DNA of 64,000 nt from Profundicola sp051011115 (GCA_051011115.1 JBPCUN010000142.1:1-64000), one strand, 5' to 3'. Counted from the stretch's first letter, positions 1 through 9,460 are shown. Numbers and translations are program-made. Notes: generated by a model from the sequence alone, not told the origin.

Positions 1-756
1 AGGCATGACATTACCAATGATACGGATGACTATCAACGTAATTATGTGCGACATCATATAACGCCATCTTTCTTTGAACTGAATAATCAATTTGATCAAG
101 CTTTTAGGACTACTATAAATCATTTAGAGAGTGATAGACGTTTAATCTCTGATTACGTAGATAGTTTGATTTTAGAAGTTTCGAGTAAACAGGGAGATAT
201 AGTTTATTTTAATGTAGAAAAACTGAAGAATCCCAAAATTAAAAAGGCTTTCTTTCATATTTTCTCTCCTTATGGTTTTATGACTCCAAATGAAATTGAA
301 AAGTTATTGGATGCTAATAATAGCGCAGAAATTACTTCAGAACAATATAGACTAATAAAGGATCGTGAATCCATAATCCTAGCTCCATTAAATCAAAAGA
401 AAATTAATTATAAAATTGATGGGCTAAACACGGATAGCCTACCTGTTGATTTTAAGCTAATTAAGAGTAATTACCGAAAAAATAATGGGATTAGTTTTGA
501 TTTTAATAAAATTAAATTTCCATTATCTTTACGAATTCATAAATCTGGGGATAAGTTTTATCCCAAGGGAATGAATGGCAAGTCTAAGAAAATCTCTAAA
601 TTCTATAAGGATATTAAGTTATCTAAGCTAGAAAAAGAGAATACTTGGCTTTTATGTGATGCAAATGATAATATAATTTGGGTTGTAAATCATAGGCAAG
701 ATGAAAGATTTATACCCACAAAGAATACAAAAATATGGTTAATAGTAGAAAATTAA
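1..756 (+). CDS. tilS: tRNA(Ile)-lysidine synthase TilS, C-terminal part (5' truncated by window edge)
   Basis: The reading frame is open from base 1, so the gene begins outside the window; 251 codons are visible. TilS makes lysidine at the wobble cytidine of tRNA-Ile(CAU) using ATP and lysine, in the cytoplasm. The first visible residues (RHDITN, then YQRNYVRHHITP) match the conserved stretch after the PP-loop ATPase domain. The C-terminal part contains a GDKFYPKGMNGKSKKISKF stretch followed by WLLCDANDNIIWVVNHRQDERF, typical of the TilS C-terminal tRNA-binding domain. The N-terminal SGGxDS ATP site is not in the window. A GTG at 46 could be called as a start but is clearly internal. It overlaps dsbD by 22 bp, suggesting co-transcription. 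Identification is by motif recognition. Confidence 0.88.
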   Translation, partial: RHDITNDTDDYQRNYVRHHITPSFFELNNQFDQAFRTTINHLESDRRLISDYVDSLILEVSSKQGDIVYFNVEKLKNPKIKKAFFHIFSPYGFMTPNEIEKLLDANNSAEITSEQYRLIKDRESIILAPLNQKKINYKIDGLNTDSLPVDFKLIKSNYRKNNGISFDFNKIKFPLSLRIHKSGDKFYPKGMNGKSKKISKFYKDIKLSKLEKENTWLLCDANDNIIWVVNHRQDERFIPTKNTKIWLIVEN

Positions 757-2846
757 GTTTCGCATTTTTATTATTGCTGATTCATCTAATTTCCTTTGCA
801 CAAATTCTGAATCCTGTAAAATGGCAAAGTGAAGCTGTAAAGGTGGGTGACAATGAATTTGAGCTGAGAATGAAAGCTGACCTGGAAGATGGTTGGCATA
901 TCTACTCTTCTACACAGAAAGAAGGTGGCATTGGTTTACCTACTGAATTTACTTGGGAAGAAAATGCCAAAGCTAAAATTAAAGGTAAGTTAAAAGAAAA
1001 AGGTAAACTTCTAGATGTTTATAATGAACTGATAGAAGAAAAAGAGCTTTATTTTGGCAAAACGGTAACTTTTGTACAAAACTTTACCGCTAGTGACGTA
1101 ACAACGGTAACAGGAGAAGTGATGTATCAAGTTTGTGATGATCAGCAATGTTTGCCACCTGAATATAAGACTTTCACGTTTAAATTAAATCCTTCTAGCT
1201 CTACAAAGGTGGCTGAATCACCGAATGAGGATGGTTCTGCGAAAGTAGATGGTAATGAAGAGAGTGATGAAGAAACTGCAATTTTAGCCGGAGAAGATAT
1301 TGATTCCACAAACTTAGGCACAACCAATCCAGAATCACCTAATTCTGACGATATAAAACAAGATAATGTAGCCTCGCAAGATGACATTGCTAAAACTCCT
1401 ACATCTGAAAATGCCGGTAGAAGTTTTTGGGAAATTTTCATCTTTGGTTTGTTAGGTGGTTTTGCTGCGCTACTAATGCCTTGCATCTTTCCGATGATTC
1501 CATTGACGGTGAGTTTATTTACCAAACAAGCAAAATCTAAAAGAAAGGGTGTCATAAACGCACTCATATACGGGATTTCTATTATCGGAATCTATGTAGC
1601 GCTAGGTTTATTAATCACTGCCATATTTGGGCCAAGTGCCTTGAATGAAATGGCGACAAATCCTTGGGTAAACATTGCTTTCTTTATCTTATTTGTGATT
1701 TTTGCAATTTCTTTCTTCGGAGGGTTTGAAATTACATTACCTTCTAAATGGATAAACAAAGCAGACAAAGGGGCAGACAAAGGTGGGCTTATTGGAATCT
1801 TTTTTATGGCTCTTACGCTAGCTTTAGTTTCATTTTCATGTACAGGACCAATAATTGGTACTTTATTGGTTGATTCTGCAAGCTCTGGAGCGTTATTGGG
1901 ACCAGCTGTTGGGATGTTCGGTTTTGCATTAGCATTAGCTTTACCTTTTACTTTATTTGCGATTTTCCCAGGATGGTTAAATTCTTTACCCAGTTCTGGA
2001 GGATGGTTGAACACGGTAAAGGTATCTTTAGGTTTTATAGAATTAGCTTTTGCATTAAAGTTTTTATCGAACGCAGATTTAGTATGGCAGGCACATTGGC
2101 TAGAGCGTGAAACATTTTTAGCTATTTGGTTGGGAATTTTCTTTGCCATGGGATTATATCTTTTAAACCTTTATAGATTACCCTTGGACTCCAATGATGA
2201 TAGAATAGGTTGGCCAAGACTCATTTTTGCAATCATCACTTTTATGTTTGTATTCTACATTTTACCTGGATTATGGGGAGCTCCTTTAAAACTACTAAGT
2301 GGATTGACACCTCCTAAAAATTATGCGGAATCACCAACAGGTTTTATGGGTACTGGAGGAACATTGGTGAGCAATGAAACCTTACCAGAAAATGCACATT
2401 ATGGACCTCATCAAATTCCAGCTTTTCATGATATTGATGAAGCCTTTGCATATGCTCAAAAAGTAAATAAGCCTGTAATGATTGACTTTACGGGAGATGC
2501 TTGTGCCAATTGTCGTAAAGTAGAGGATAATGTGTGGTCTGATCCTAGAGTTCAGGATAAACTGACCAATGAAGTTGTTTTAGCATCTTTGTATGTAGAT
2601 AGAAGAATCGATTTACCAGAAGAAGAGAAAGTGTATTCTGAAGCTAAAGGAAGAGAACTAAGAACCATAGGCGATAAATGGTCTGCCTACCAGATAGAGA
2701 ATTTTAACTCAAATTCTCAACCGCTATACATTATAGTAGATAAAGATTTAAAACGATATACAGCTCCTATGGGAACTGAACTAGACGTAGATAACTATCT
2801 GGAATGGATGGATCAAGGAATTAAAAAGTTCCATCAAGCAAATTAA
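735..2846 (+). CDS. dsbD: Thiol:disulfide interchange protein DsbD (three-domain, 703 aa)
   Basis: DsbD carries electrons from cytoplasmic thioredoxin across the inner membrane to periplasmic thiol partners. Visible parts: a signal peptide (residues ~6-22); an N-terminal immunoglobulin-like alpha domain with the cysteine pair VCDDQQC (Cys134, Cys139); a Ser/Glu/Asp-rich linker (~150-230); a hydrophobic core of about eight membrane spans with the two redox cysteines in LMPCIFP (~249) and FSCTGP (~367); and a C-terminal thioredoxin-like domain with CANC (Cys590/Cys593). The length is a little above the enterobacterial protein because of the linker. The ATG at 735 lies inside the end of tilS, indicating translational coupling. 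A hairpin followed by a T-run lies 23 bp after the stop. Confidence 0.92.
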   Translation: MVNSRKLSFAFLLLLIHLISFAQILNPVKWQSEAVKVGDNEFELRMKADLEDGWHIYSSTQKEGGIGLPTEFTWEENAKAKIKGKLKEKGKLLDVYNELIEEKELYFGKTVTFVQNFTASDVTTVTGEVMYQVCDDQQCLPPEYKTFTFKLNPSSSTKVAESPNEDGSAKVDGNEESDEETAILAGEDIDSTNLGTTNPESPNSDDIKQDNVASQDDIAKTPTSENAGRSFWEIFIFGLLGGFAALLMPCIFPMIPLTVSLFTKQAKSKRKGVINALIYGISIIGIYVALGLLITAIFGPSALNEMATNPWVNIAFFILFVIFAISFFGGFEITLPSKWINKADKGADKGGLIGIFFMALTLALVSFSCTGPIIGTLLVDSASSGALLGPAVGMFGFALALALPFTLFAIFPGWLNSLPSSGGWLNTVKVSLGFIELAFALKFLSNADLVWQAHWLERETFLAIWLGIFFAMGLYLLNLYRLPLDSNDDRIGWPRLIFAIITFMFVFYILPGLWGAPLKLLSGLTPPKNYAESPTGFMGTGGTLVSNETLPENAHYGPHQIPAFHDIDEAFAYAQKVNKPVMIDFTGDACANCRKVEDNVWSDPRVQDKLTNEVVLASLYVDRRIDLPEEEKVYSEAKGRELRTIGDKWSAYQIENFNSNSQPLYIIVDKDLKRYTAPMGTELDVDNYLEWMDQGIKKFHQAN

Positions 2847-2868
2847 ATGAAATAGATAAGTCAAATTA

Positions 2869-2902
2869 AAATCCTAGCTTTTTCCAGTTAGGATTTTTTT
2901 TT
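2869..2902 (+). terminator. Rho-independent terminator after dsbD
   Basis: An 8-bp stem, AAATCCTA (2869-2876) with TAGGATTT (2889-2896), is followed by a run of nine T on the plus strand. It ends tilS-dsbD transcription at the convergent boundary with the OmpA-like gene. Confidence 0.8.
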
Positions 2903-3848
2903 AATTTAATCTCCTTAATTCTACCCTTCTGTTTATGGCTCTGCCTGATTTTGTACTGTTAGGTTTTAAAGGCTCTGACTCTCCTTTACCCTCCACAGCT
3001 ATTCTATTATCATTAATTCCTTTTTTCAATAAATAGTCTTGAACAGCTTGAGCTCTGTTGACGGATAAAATAAGGTTATACGCTTCGGAAGCATTACTAT
3101 CGGTATGCCCTGTAAGTTGAATTTTAATTTCAGGATATTTAATTAAATTTTGAACAATAATGTCTAAATCTTTTTTCCCGTGTGTGGAAATACGGTAACT
3201 ATTATTTGAAAAATAAATGTTTTCTAATATCAGAATTCTTGTATCCGTTTTATTTTGAAAGAATTCAGATGCGTTTTTAATTCCTGTGTATAAATCAACA
3301 TTCGCCCCAGATAATGCATAAGCATTCTTTAAATCAAAACCTTCTGGATAACATTTAAAATCTAAACCTTCTATTTTAATAAACCTTACAATCTCATCAA
3401 AAGAAATCTTCTCTAAATCCAGCGTAGACGCACCGCAATCATCCACCACTCCTAAATAAATAAAATTCATGCCATCTTGACTGACGTATACTTTTGCCTT
3501 TTCTGGGTTCCTAGATTGATTATCTAGTCGGCAACAACCATTTTCAATGATGATGATATCATCTTGATTCGGTGCGTTGATGATTCCATTGTCTGTATAT
3601 TGATAAATTAGGTAACTCTCTTTTGGTAAGCTTACAAACCATTTATCATTATTATCCAGTAAGTTTTCTAAATCAATCGGAATGGGATAATGCAACGAAG
3701 TACCTCCATAAAATGAATCAAAATTAGGATTCAATTTAGAATAGTGAGAATCATATATAATATCTGGATATTTGGAGTCTATTTGCTGAGCATAAAAACT
3801 ACCGAAACTTAAGAATGCTTGAATTAAAAATATATATTTTCTAAACAT
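2901..3848 (-). CDS. OmpA-family outer-membrane/peptidoglycan-associated protein (315 aa)
   Basis: The protein has a short signal peptide (FLIQAFLSFGSFYAQQ), an N-terminal ~200-residue region I do not recognise, and a C-terminal OmpA-like peptidoglycan-binding domain (~205-315). The latter shows IQLTGHTDSNASEAYN, then SVNRAQAVQDYL, GKGESEPL and GRAINRRVEL. The domain normally binds diaminopimelate in peptidoglycan and anchors the outer membrane. The N-terminal part contains CCRLDNQSRNPEKAKVYVSQDG and DCGASTLDLEKI, resembling extracellular discoidin/sortilin-like repeats in Bacteroidota, but this is only a resemblance. It is a single-gene unit with its own promoter at 3871-3878 and is convergent with dsbD. 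The exact role is unknown. Confidence 0.8.
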   Translation of the reverse strand: MFRKYIFLIQAFLSFGSFYAQQIDSKYPDIIYDSHYSKLNPNFDSFYGGTSLHYPIPIDLENLLDNNDKWFVSLPKESYLIYQYTDNGIINAPNQDDIIIIENGCCRLDNQSRNPEKAKVYVSQDGMNFIYLGVVDDCGASTLDLEKISFDEIVRFIKIEGLDFKCYPEGFDLKNAYALSGANVDLYTGIKNASEFFQNKTDTRILILENIYFSNNSYRISTHGKKDLDIIVQNLIKYPEIKIQLTGHTDSNASEAYNLILSVNRAQAVQDYLLKKGINDNRIAVEGKGESEPLKPNSTKSGRAINRRVELRRLN

Positions 3849-3870
3849 TTTTAAGATTTGAAATTTGTGA

Positions 3871-3878
3871 CAAATATA
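3871..3878 (-). promoter_or_regulatory. Bacteroidota -7 promoter box (TATATTTG) for the OmpA-like gene
   Basis: The reverse complement of caaatata is TATATTTG, an exact match to the Bacteroidota -7 consensus TAnnTTTG, 22 bp upstream of the ATG at 3848. No clear TTG -33 element is seen. Confidence 0.55.
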
Positions 3879-3902
3879 TTATAAAGTACCTTAACTAGTC
3901 CA

Positions 3903-5366
3903 TTAGAAATAGCCCGTAAAATATAAAGTCACAACCCATATAATTGCCAAGATTGGACCTAATATTCCTATCAAGATTCCTCCTAATCTAAAGTCTGATT
4001 GATTTAATAACCCTGTGCTATAAGCTATTGCGTTTGGTGGTGTAGATACTGGTAAAAATAATGCACAAGATGCACTAATACCTATTACCATAGCCATGTA
4101 CACAGGATTGACTCCTGGCAAAATACTAGCTACAGGAATCAAAATGGTAGCGGTCGCCGTGTTACTCATAAAGTTTGAAAAAATTACAGTAGCTAAGGCG
4201 AATATAACCATGAATATATATTCATTGAATGTAAAACTAGATAACTTTTCTACAAAAAAAGCTGCCAAACCACTTTGTTGAATAGCCAATCCTAATGATA
4301 AACCTCCAGCTACGAGCATTAAAGTATCCCAAGGGATTTCTCTTACATTTTCACCAGAAATAATACCTATCATAGGAAACATGATAATAGGAATACCCGA
4401 CACTGCCGCAGATGGGATCCCATGCCAACGACCTGTTAACCACAGTACCACAGTAACTACCATGATAGACAACACCATTTTTTTCTGAAAACGCTCTTCA
4501 ATAGTTGCAGGCTCTGGTTTTAATTGAATAAAATCACCTACATTCAGGTCATTCAATTTGAATTTCTTGTTTAAGACCCACCAAAAGAAAGTAACTAATA
4601 TGATAGCAACTGGAACCCCTAAGATCATCCATTCCAAAAAACCTACTTGTATATTTAAGTTATTTACTTTAGACATAGAATTTATTGCTTCAACTGCTAT
4701 GGCGTTGGGCGGAGATCCAATGATTGTTCCCATACCACCTATCGCAGCAGCCGATGGAATGCCTATTAAAAGTGCTTTGGACAATCCGTGATCTTTACCC
4801 AACTCATTGATAAACGGAACAATAGAAGCAATCATCATTGCTGTAGTTGCTGTGTTAGACATAACCATAGAGGCCACGGCTGTTGCTCCCATCATGCCCA
4901 TGAGGATTTGAGATGGCTTACTCCCTACTTTAGCCATTGTAAGCTGGAATAAATCCTTATCTAAGCCTGTTTTCCTAAGAGATAAAGCAAGAAAGAACCC
5001 ACCGAGCATAAGCCAAATTACAGAATCAGACCATGTACTTACAAAGGTTGTCACATCAATATATCCTGGTTTGCCAGGAATATTAGCATCTGTTTGTCCT
5101 AATAAAAATATTAGCAATCCTACAATCAATATACCTACAGCAAATGGGGGAATGGCTTCAGTAACCCATAATGCTACTGAGAAAATCAAGATAAAGAAAA
5201 CATATTGCTGAATAATACTAAATTCCTCTTCTATCGTTGTGATATAGAATGTGAATAAAAAGGCACCTATGAGCGATAATAAAAAATATATTACCCGCTG
5301 TTGCGCATCCACAACACGTTGCATTCGGTTTACCAAACGTTCTGCTGCCATCCTAGAATCTCCCAT
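3903..5366 (-). CDS. SLC13/DASS-family sodium-coupled anion symporter (487 aa)
   Basis: A highly hydrophobic protein with about eleven to twelve membrane spans, preceded by a charged N-terminal segment (~1-25). It shows two SNT-type motifs characteristic of the divalent anion:sodium symporter family: MSNTATTAMM near residue 170 and FMSNTATATILIP near residue 405. Each is followed by a GSPPNA- or STPPNA-like turn (IGSPPNAIAVEA, STPPNAIAYST), giving the family's inverted repeat. Substrates in this family are dicarboxylates such as succinate, citrate, or sulfate. The adjacent succinate dehydrogenase operon makes a C4-dicarboxylate plausible, but specificity cannot be read from sequence. It is separated from sdhB by 227 bp with a terminator, so it is probably transcribed independently. 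Confidence 0.85.
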   Translation of the reverse strand: MGDSRMAAERLVNRMQRVVDAQQRVIYFLLSLIGAFLFTFYITTIEEEFSIIQQYVFFILIFSVALWVTEAIPPFAVGILIVGLLIFLLGQTDANIPGKPGYIDVTTFVSTWSDSVIWLMLGGFFLALSLRKTGLDKDLFQLTMAKVGSKPSQILMGMMGATAVASMVMSNTATTAMMIASIVPFINELGKDHGLSKALLIGIPSAAAIGGMGTIIGSPPNAIAVEAINSMSKVNNLNIQVGFLEWMILGVPVAIILVTFFWWVLNKKFKLNDLNVGDFIQLKPEPATIEERFQKKMVLSIMVVTVVLWLTGRWHGIPSAAVSGIPIIMFPMIGIISGENVREIPWDTLMLVAGGLSLGLAIQQSGLAAFFVEKLSSFTFNEYIFMVIFALATVIFSNFMSNTATATILIPVASILPGVNPVYMAMVIGISASCALFLPVSTPPNAIAYSTGLLNQSDFRLGGILIGILGPILAIIWVVTLYFTGYF

Positions 5367-5535
5367 ATGTAATATTCTTATTTATGTTTGAACCTCTTTC
5401 TTAATTATAAATAAAATTAACTAAGCCGTAAAATTAGGTATAAACAAGGAACTTTAACATATTGAAATGTTATAATAATATAAAGTCTTTACTACACTAT
5501 ATTTATATTCATGCTCTTTTACATGATAACATTTC

Positions 5536-5568
5536 ATAAAAAAGGCTACCTAGATTATGGCAGCCTTT
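5536..5568 (-). terminator. Terminator of the sdhCAB operon
   Basis: Read on the minus strand, AAAGGCT (5562-5568) pairs with AGCCTTT (5541-5547), extended by CC/GG, and is followed by a T-run. It lies 25 bp after the sdhB stop codon. Confidence 0.75.
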
Positions 5569-5593
5569 AAAAAAATTTTGAACGTTATGAACG

Positions 5594-6340
5594 TTATTTT
5601 TTGAGTAGCTTTGACTTATTGTACTCAAAATTCATTCTTGCAATATTGAATACAGAAATATTTTCTGGACACTCAACCTGACAAGCTTCAGTAAAGGTAC
5701 AGTGCCCAAATCCTTCTAATTCCATTTGATTCACCATATTAACTACACGTTCAGCGGACTCTTTTTTTCCTTGAGGTAATTGGGCTAAATGGGAAATTTT
5801 AGCACTTGTAAACAATGAGGCACTAAAGTTTTTACAACTTGCTACACAAGCACCACAGCCAATACATGCAGCAGCATCAAAAGCTCCTTCAGCCTCCTCA
5901 TGTGTTACAGGAATGCTATTCGCTTCTGGTGCTTGTCCTGTATCTACAGAAACATATCCACCAGCAGCAATGATATGATCTAAAGACGATCTATCTACTT
6001 TTAAGTCTCGAACAATAGGGAATGCTTTAGCTTTAAAAGGCTCCACATAAATGGTGTCTCCATCTTTAAAAGATCGCATATATAGTTGACAAGTAGTCGT
6101 ATTTTTTAAAGGCCCATGAGCAATTCCATTAATCATTACACCACATTGCCCACAGATTCCCTCTCTACAATCATGATCAAATTCTACAGGTAATTTACCC
6201 GTCTTGGCTAATTTGATATTCAATACGTCTAACATTTCTAGAAAAGACATGTCTGCACTTACATCATCTAATGTATAATCTTCGAATGCCCCTTTGCTGT
6301 GACAATCTCGTTGGCGCCATATTTTTAAATTGATTTTCAT
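5594..6340 (-). CDS. sdhB: Succinate dehydrogenase/fumarate reductase iron-sulfur subunit
   Basis: Electron-transfer subunit linking the FAD of SdhA to quinone, on the cytoplasmic face of the inner membrane. All three cluster ligand sets are visible: a 2Fe-2S site with Cys58, Cys63, Cys66 and Cys84 (DCREGICGQCG ... TTCQ); a 4Fe-4S site with Cys159, Cys162 and Cys165; and the remaining ligands Cys169, Cys214, Cys220 and Cys224 (CTFTEACQVECPEN) for the 3Fe-4S/4Fe-4S pair. The length of 248 aa is normal. It is last in the operon sdhC-sdhA-sdhB, with 6 bp between sdhA and sdhB. The stand-alone three-gene layout with a single large cytochrome subunit is that of Bacteroidota and epsilonproteobacterial type enzymes. 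Confidence 0.95.
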   Translation of the reverse strand: MKINLKIWRQRDCHSKGAFEDYTLDDVSADMSFLEMLDVLNIKLAKTGKLPVEFDHDCREGICGQCGVMINGIAHGPLKNTTTCQLYMRSFKDGDTIYVEPFKAKAFPIVRDLKVDRSSLDHIIAAGGYVSVDTGQAPEANSIPVTHEEAEGAFDAAACIGCGACVASCKNFSASLFTSAKISHLAQLPQGKKESAERVVNMVNQMELEGFGHCTFTEACQVECPENISVFNIARMNFEYNKSKLLKK

Positions 6341-6346
6341 AACAGA

Positions 6347-8269
6347 TTATTTATAGCTTCTTACAGTTGGCGTTACATATTCAAAAGTTAATTCTTCTTT
6401 ATTCAAAATTGGCTCAGATGGGTTCCCAGTCCATTCCCAAGCGGCAGAATAAGCATATTCCTCATCATTTCTCATTGCTTCACCATCTGGAGTTTGATAC
6501 TCTACACGGAAGTGTGCTCCACAAGATTCCTCTCTATTTAATGCATCAATACACATCAACTCCGCAATCTCAAAATAATCAGCAACTCTACCAGCTTTTT
6601 CCAATTCACTATTTACCTCATCGGCTCCACCAGGGACTAAAAGATTCGTGTGAAATTCTTCTCTTAGCTTGCGAATGTTCTGAATCGCTTCTTGCAATCC
6701 TTCTTTTGATCTAGACAGCCCACATTTATCATATAACTCTCTACCGAGCATTCTATGAAATTCTGTTGCTGTAATATTTCCTTTGATATTTAAGAAACCA
6801 TCCAATTGATTTCTGACGGCAATCTCTGCTTTTTCAAAAGCGTCGTCATTGGTATCAATTTTTGGGGTTCTTATCTCGTCTGCCAAGAAATTTTGTAACG
6901 TATATGGTAGTATAAAGTACCCATCTACACATGCTTGGAGTAAAGAATTAGCTCCTAACCTGTTAGCTCCATGATCCGAAAAGTTTGCTTCTCCAATGGC
7001 AAACAACCCTGGAATGGTAGTCATCAACTCATAATCTACCCATAAGCCACCCATAGAGAAATGAGCAGAAGGTGAAATCTTCATTGGCTCCTTATAAGCA
7101 TCGATTCCAGTAATTTTTTTATACATGGTAAATAGATTTCCATACCGCTCTGCGATAATATCTTTACCATATTCTTTGATTGCTTTAGCAAAATCCAAAT
7201 AAACAGCGTTCTTTAAAACACCTACACCTTTTCCCGCATCTATTTGCTCTTTGGCTGCTCTAGAAGCAATATCTCTTGGTGCTAAGTTACCGAAAGATGG
7301 ATATTTACGCTCTAAATAATAATCTCTTTCCTCTTCTGGAATATCCTTTGGTTTTCTAGTATCATTTTTATCGATCGGTACCCAGATTCTACCATCATTC
7401 CTTAAAGATTCAGACATTAAGGTTAGTTTAGATTGGTATTCACCACTTTGAGGCAATGATGTTGGGTGAATTTGAGTCCAACTCGGGTTTGCCATAAAAG
7501 CACCTTTTTTATGAGCACGCCATATAGCAGAACCATTACAACCCATCGCCAAGGTAGATAAGTAATAAATCTTACCAAAACCACCAGTAGCCAAGACAAC
7601 CGCATGCGCTCCATGCCGTTCAACCTCTCCAGTATCTAGATTTCTAGCAATGATTCCTCTAGCTTGACCATCAATAATTACCAAATCAAGCATTTCATGC
7701 CTAGCATATAATTTTACTTTGCCAGTATTGACTTGACGCATTAAAGCTTGGTAAGAACCTAGCAATAATTGCTGTCCAGTTTGTCCTCTAGCATAAAAAG
7801 TACGAGAAACCTGTACACCACCAAAAGAACGGTTTCGAAGATATCCTCCGTATTCTCTACCAAAAGGCACTCCTTGAGCCACAGCCTGATCTATTAAATT
7901 AGCAGAACATTCAGCGAGTCGATAAGTATTAGCCTCTCTAGATCTAAAATCACCTCCTTTTAGGGTATCATAAAACATTCTATAGGTACTATCTCCATCA
8001 TTTTTATAATTCTTAGCAGCATTCACGCCCCCTTGTGCTGCTACAGAGTGAGCTCTACGAGGTGTATCTTGAAAACAAAAACTCTTTACATTATAGCCCA
8101 TCTCTGCCAAAGAGGCTGCCGCAGAAGCGCCAGCTAAACCTGTCCCAACTACGATTACATCTAGCTTTTTACGATTATTTGGACTTACTAATTTGGCTGT
8201 ACTTTTATAATGACTCCATTTTTCTTCTAATGGACCTTGAGGTACTTTAGTCTCTAATTTCGTATTCAT
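6347..8269 (-). CDS. sdhA: Succinate dehydrogenase/fumarate reductase flavoprotein subunit
   Basis: Catalytic subunit that oxidises succinate to fumarate (or the reverse) in complex II. The N-terminal Rossmann motif GTGLAG is at residues 42-47. The FAD-attaching histidine is His74 in RRAHSVAAQGG. The later DHGANRLGANSLLQACVDG segment carries the conserved Arg and the second dinucleotide contact. A C-terminal helical region starts near 470 and ends in the usual GNPSEPILN...LTFEYV pattern. At 640 aa it belongs to the longer Bacteroidota-type flavoproteins. It sits 3 bp from sdhC and 6 bp from sdhB, a tight operon. Whether it works mainly as dehydrogenase or reductase cannot be told from sequence. 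Confidence 0.95.
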   Translation of the reverse strand: MNTKLETKVPQGPLEEKWSHYKSTAKLVSPNNRKKLDVIVVGTGLAGASAAASLAEMGYNVKSFCFQDTPRRAHSVAAQGGVNAAKNYKNDGDSTYRMFYDTLKGGDFRSREANTYRLAECSANLIDQAVAQGVPFGREYGGYLRNRSFGGVQVSRTFYARGQTGQQLLLGSYQALMRQVNTGKVKLYARHEMLDLVIIDGQARGIIARNLDTGEVERHGAHAVVLATGGFGKIYYLSTLAMGCNGSAIWRAHKKGAFMANPSWTQIHPTSLPQSGEYQSKLTLMSESLRNDGRIWVPIDKNDTRKPKDIPEEERDYYLERKYPSFGNLAPRDIASRAAKEQIDAGKGVGVLKNAVYLDFAKAIKEYGKDIIAERYGNLFTMYKKITGIDAYKEPMKISPSAHFSMGGLWVDYELMTTIPGLFAIGEANFSDHGANRLGANSLLQACVDGYFILPYTLQNFLADEIRTPKIDTNDDAFEKAEIAVRNQLDGFLNIKGNITATEFHRMLGRELYDKCGLSRSKEGLQEAIQNIRKLREEFHTNLLVPGGADEVNSELEKAGRVADYFEIAELMCIDALNREESCGAHFRVEYQTPDGEAMRNDEEYAYSAAWEWTGNPSEPILNKEELTFEYVTPTVRSYK

Positions 8270-8272
8270 AGC

Positions 8273-8938
8273 TTACTGATTTAAATAAACAACAATTGGA
8301 ATAATCACATAGCCTAGTGTCATCACTATGGCAAAAGCGATTCCTAAATATTTAACAATTTTACTATACAATGGATGGTACAATCCTAAAGTGCGGTGAG
8401 CACTATAGACCCCATGAAATAGGTGAAAGCCTAAGGCTACAATTCCTATAATGTATAGAATAACATACCACAGTTCTGAAAATGCTGCTACCACAAGGGT
8501 ATATAAATCTTTGTTACCATTCTCATCTAATGGCAAGCTTCCAAATTTATAGTGATACCAAAAATCCTTGAAGTGAATAATGAGAAATACCAATACGATA
8601 GTCCCCAAAAACATCATATTACGACTATGCCATTTACTAGCTCTTCCCCTACGATCTCTTGCTAACCCTGGACCTCTTGCAACTCTAGCTTTAATGGTGA
8701 GGTATATTGCATCTATTGTATGAAGAATAATACAGGCATATAATACAAAAGAAACAATCTTAATAACCAAATTCCCTGCAAGTAAATGGCTATACCAATT
8801 ATATTGTAACCTAGCTTCCTCTGAGGGTAGCATAAGTTGAAGGTTACCTAATAAATGAATAATTAGAAAAAACGAAAGAAAGAGACCAGTAAGAGCCATG
8901 AGGTTCTTTCTAGTCAGTGTGTTTTTAACATACCACAT
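8273..8938 (-). CDS. sdhC: Succinate dehydrogenase cytochrome b subunit
   Basis: Membrane anchor of complex II that binds haem b and quinone. Five hydrophobic spans are visible in 221 aa: ~14-33, 58-80, 110-130, 155-178 and 195-218. Histidines within or near them are candidate haem ligands (IIHLLGN, YSHLLAGN, IILHTIDA, LIIHFKDF, GFHLFHGVYSAH). The single large anchor replaces the SdhC/SdhD pair of proteobacteria. It is first in the operon; start ATG at 8938. A weak -7-like box, TATCTTTA, lies at 8978-8985. Confidence 0.92.
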   Translation of the reverse strand: MWYVKNTLTRKNLMALTGLFLSFFLIIHLLGNLQLMLPSEEARLQYNWYSHLLAGNLVIKIVSFVLYACIILHTIDAIYLTIKARVARGPGLARDRRGRASKWHSRNMMFLGTIVLVFLIIHFKDFWYHYKFGSLPLDENGNKDLYTLVVAAFSELWYVILYIIGIVALGFHLFHGVYSAHRTLGLYHPLYSKIVKYLGIAFAIVMTLGYVIIPIVVYLNQ

Positions 8939-8977
8939 ATCTTATAGGATTTTGAAGTTATTGCTTCATTTACCCTG

Positions 8978-8985
8978 TAAAGATA
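8978..8985 (-). promoter_or_regulatory. Possible -7 box of the sdhCAB promoter
   Basis: TATCTTTA on the minus strand matches seven of eight positions of TAnnTTTG and lies 39 bp upstream of the sdhC ATG. It sits directly downstream of the thioesterase terminator, so it would start a new transcript. Confidence 0.35.
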
Positions 8986-8990
8986 CGCAG

Positions 8991-9030
8991 AAAAAAAGCC
9001 TTAAATCAGATTTGACAGATGACTTAAGGC
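8991..9030 (-). terminator. Terminator after the thioesterase gene
   Basis: On the minus strand GCCTTAAGTCA pairs with TGATTTAAGGC (one mismatch, 11-bp arms), followed by seven T. It lies about 40 bp past the thioesterase stop. Confidence 0.75.
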
Positions 9031-9070
9031 ATATTATATTTATATTGAATTAAATTAAATAAGAGTAGAA

Positions 9071-9460
9071 TTATTTATAGAGTCGATCTTTCACATATTC
9101 CACTTGTGTCTTGCCATGAGGTGCTGGCTTACCATCTTCACCTAAACTTACCATAATAATTTTATCAATCGTAATGATGGTTTTATGAGTCATTTTGTTT
9201 CTTACCTCACACTTTAAGGTAAGTGAAGTGTTACCAAACTTTACTGGATCAATACCTATTTCTATAATATCTCCTTCTTGTGCAGAACTTACAAATTTAA
9301 TCTCAGACATATAAGCAGTCACACATTTAGGGTTTTCTAATTGTATAATACTATATAAAGCAGCTTCCTCATCTATCCATTGTAAAAGGCGTCCTCCGAA
9401 TAAAGAACGATTAGGATTCAAATCTTCTGGTTTAATCCATTTACGTGTATGAAAATTCAT
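9071..9460 (-). CDS. Acyl-CoA thioesterase, hotdog fold (YciA/BFIT-like, 129 aa)
   Basis: Small cytoplasmic hotdog-fold hydrolase predicted to cleave acyl-CoA thioesters. The N-terminal segment LNPNRSLFGGRLLQWIDEEAA is the classic hotdog helix pattern, with the catalytic-type Asn/Gly-Gly and the Asp/Glu on the central helix. Beta strands follow (VTAYMSEIKFVSSAQEGDIIEI, SLTLKCEVRN). Its length fits a single hotdog domain that would dimerise or hexamerise. Transcribed alone, with a terminator at 8991-9030. An imperfect -7 box (AATCTTTG at 9504-9511) lies 43 bp upstream of the start. The acyl substrate cannot be predicted. Confidence 0.85.
   Translation of the reverse strand: MNFHTRKWIKPEDLNPNRSLFGGRLLQWIDEEAALYSIIQLENPKCVTAYMSEIKFVSSAQEGDIIEIGIDPVKFGNTSLTLKCEVRNKMTHKTIITIDKIIMVSLGEDGKPAPHGKTQVEYVKDRLYK

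Noticed and set aside
1142..2149. Antisense frames across dsbD
   Set aside because: Shadow frames opposite a clear DsbD with all redox motifs; low-complexity translations.
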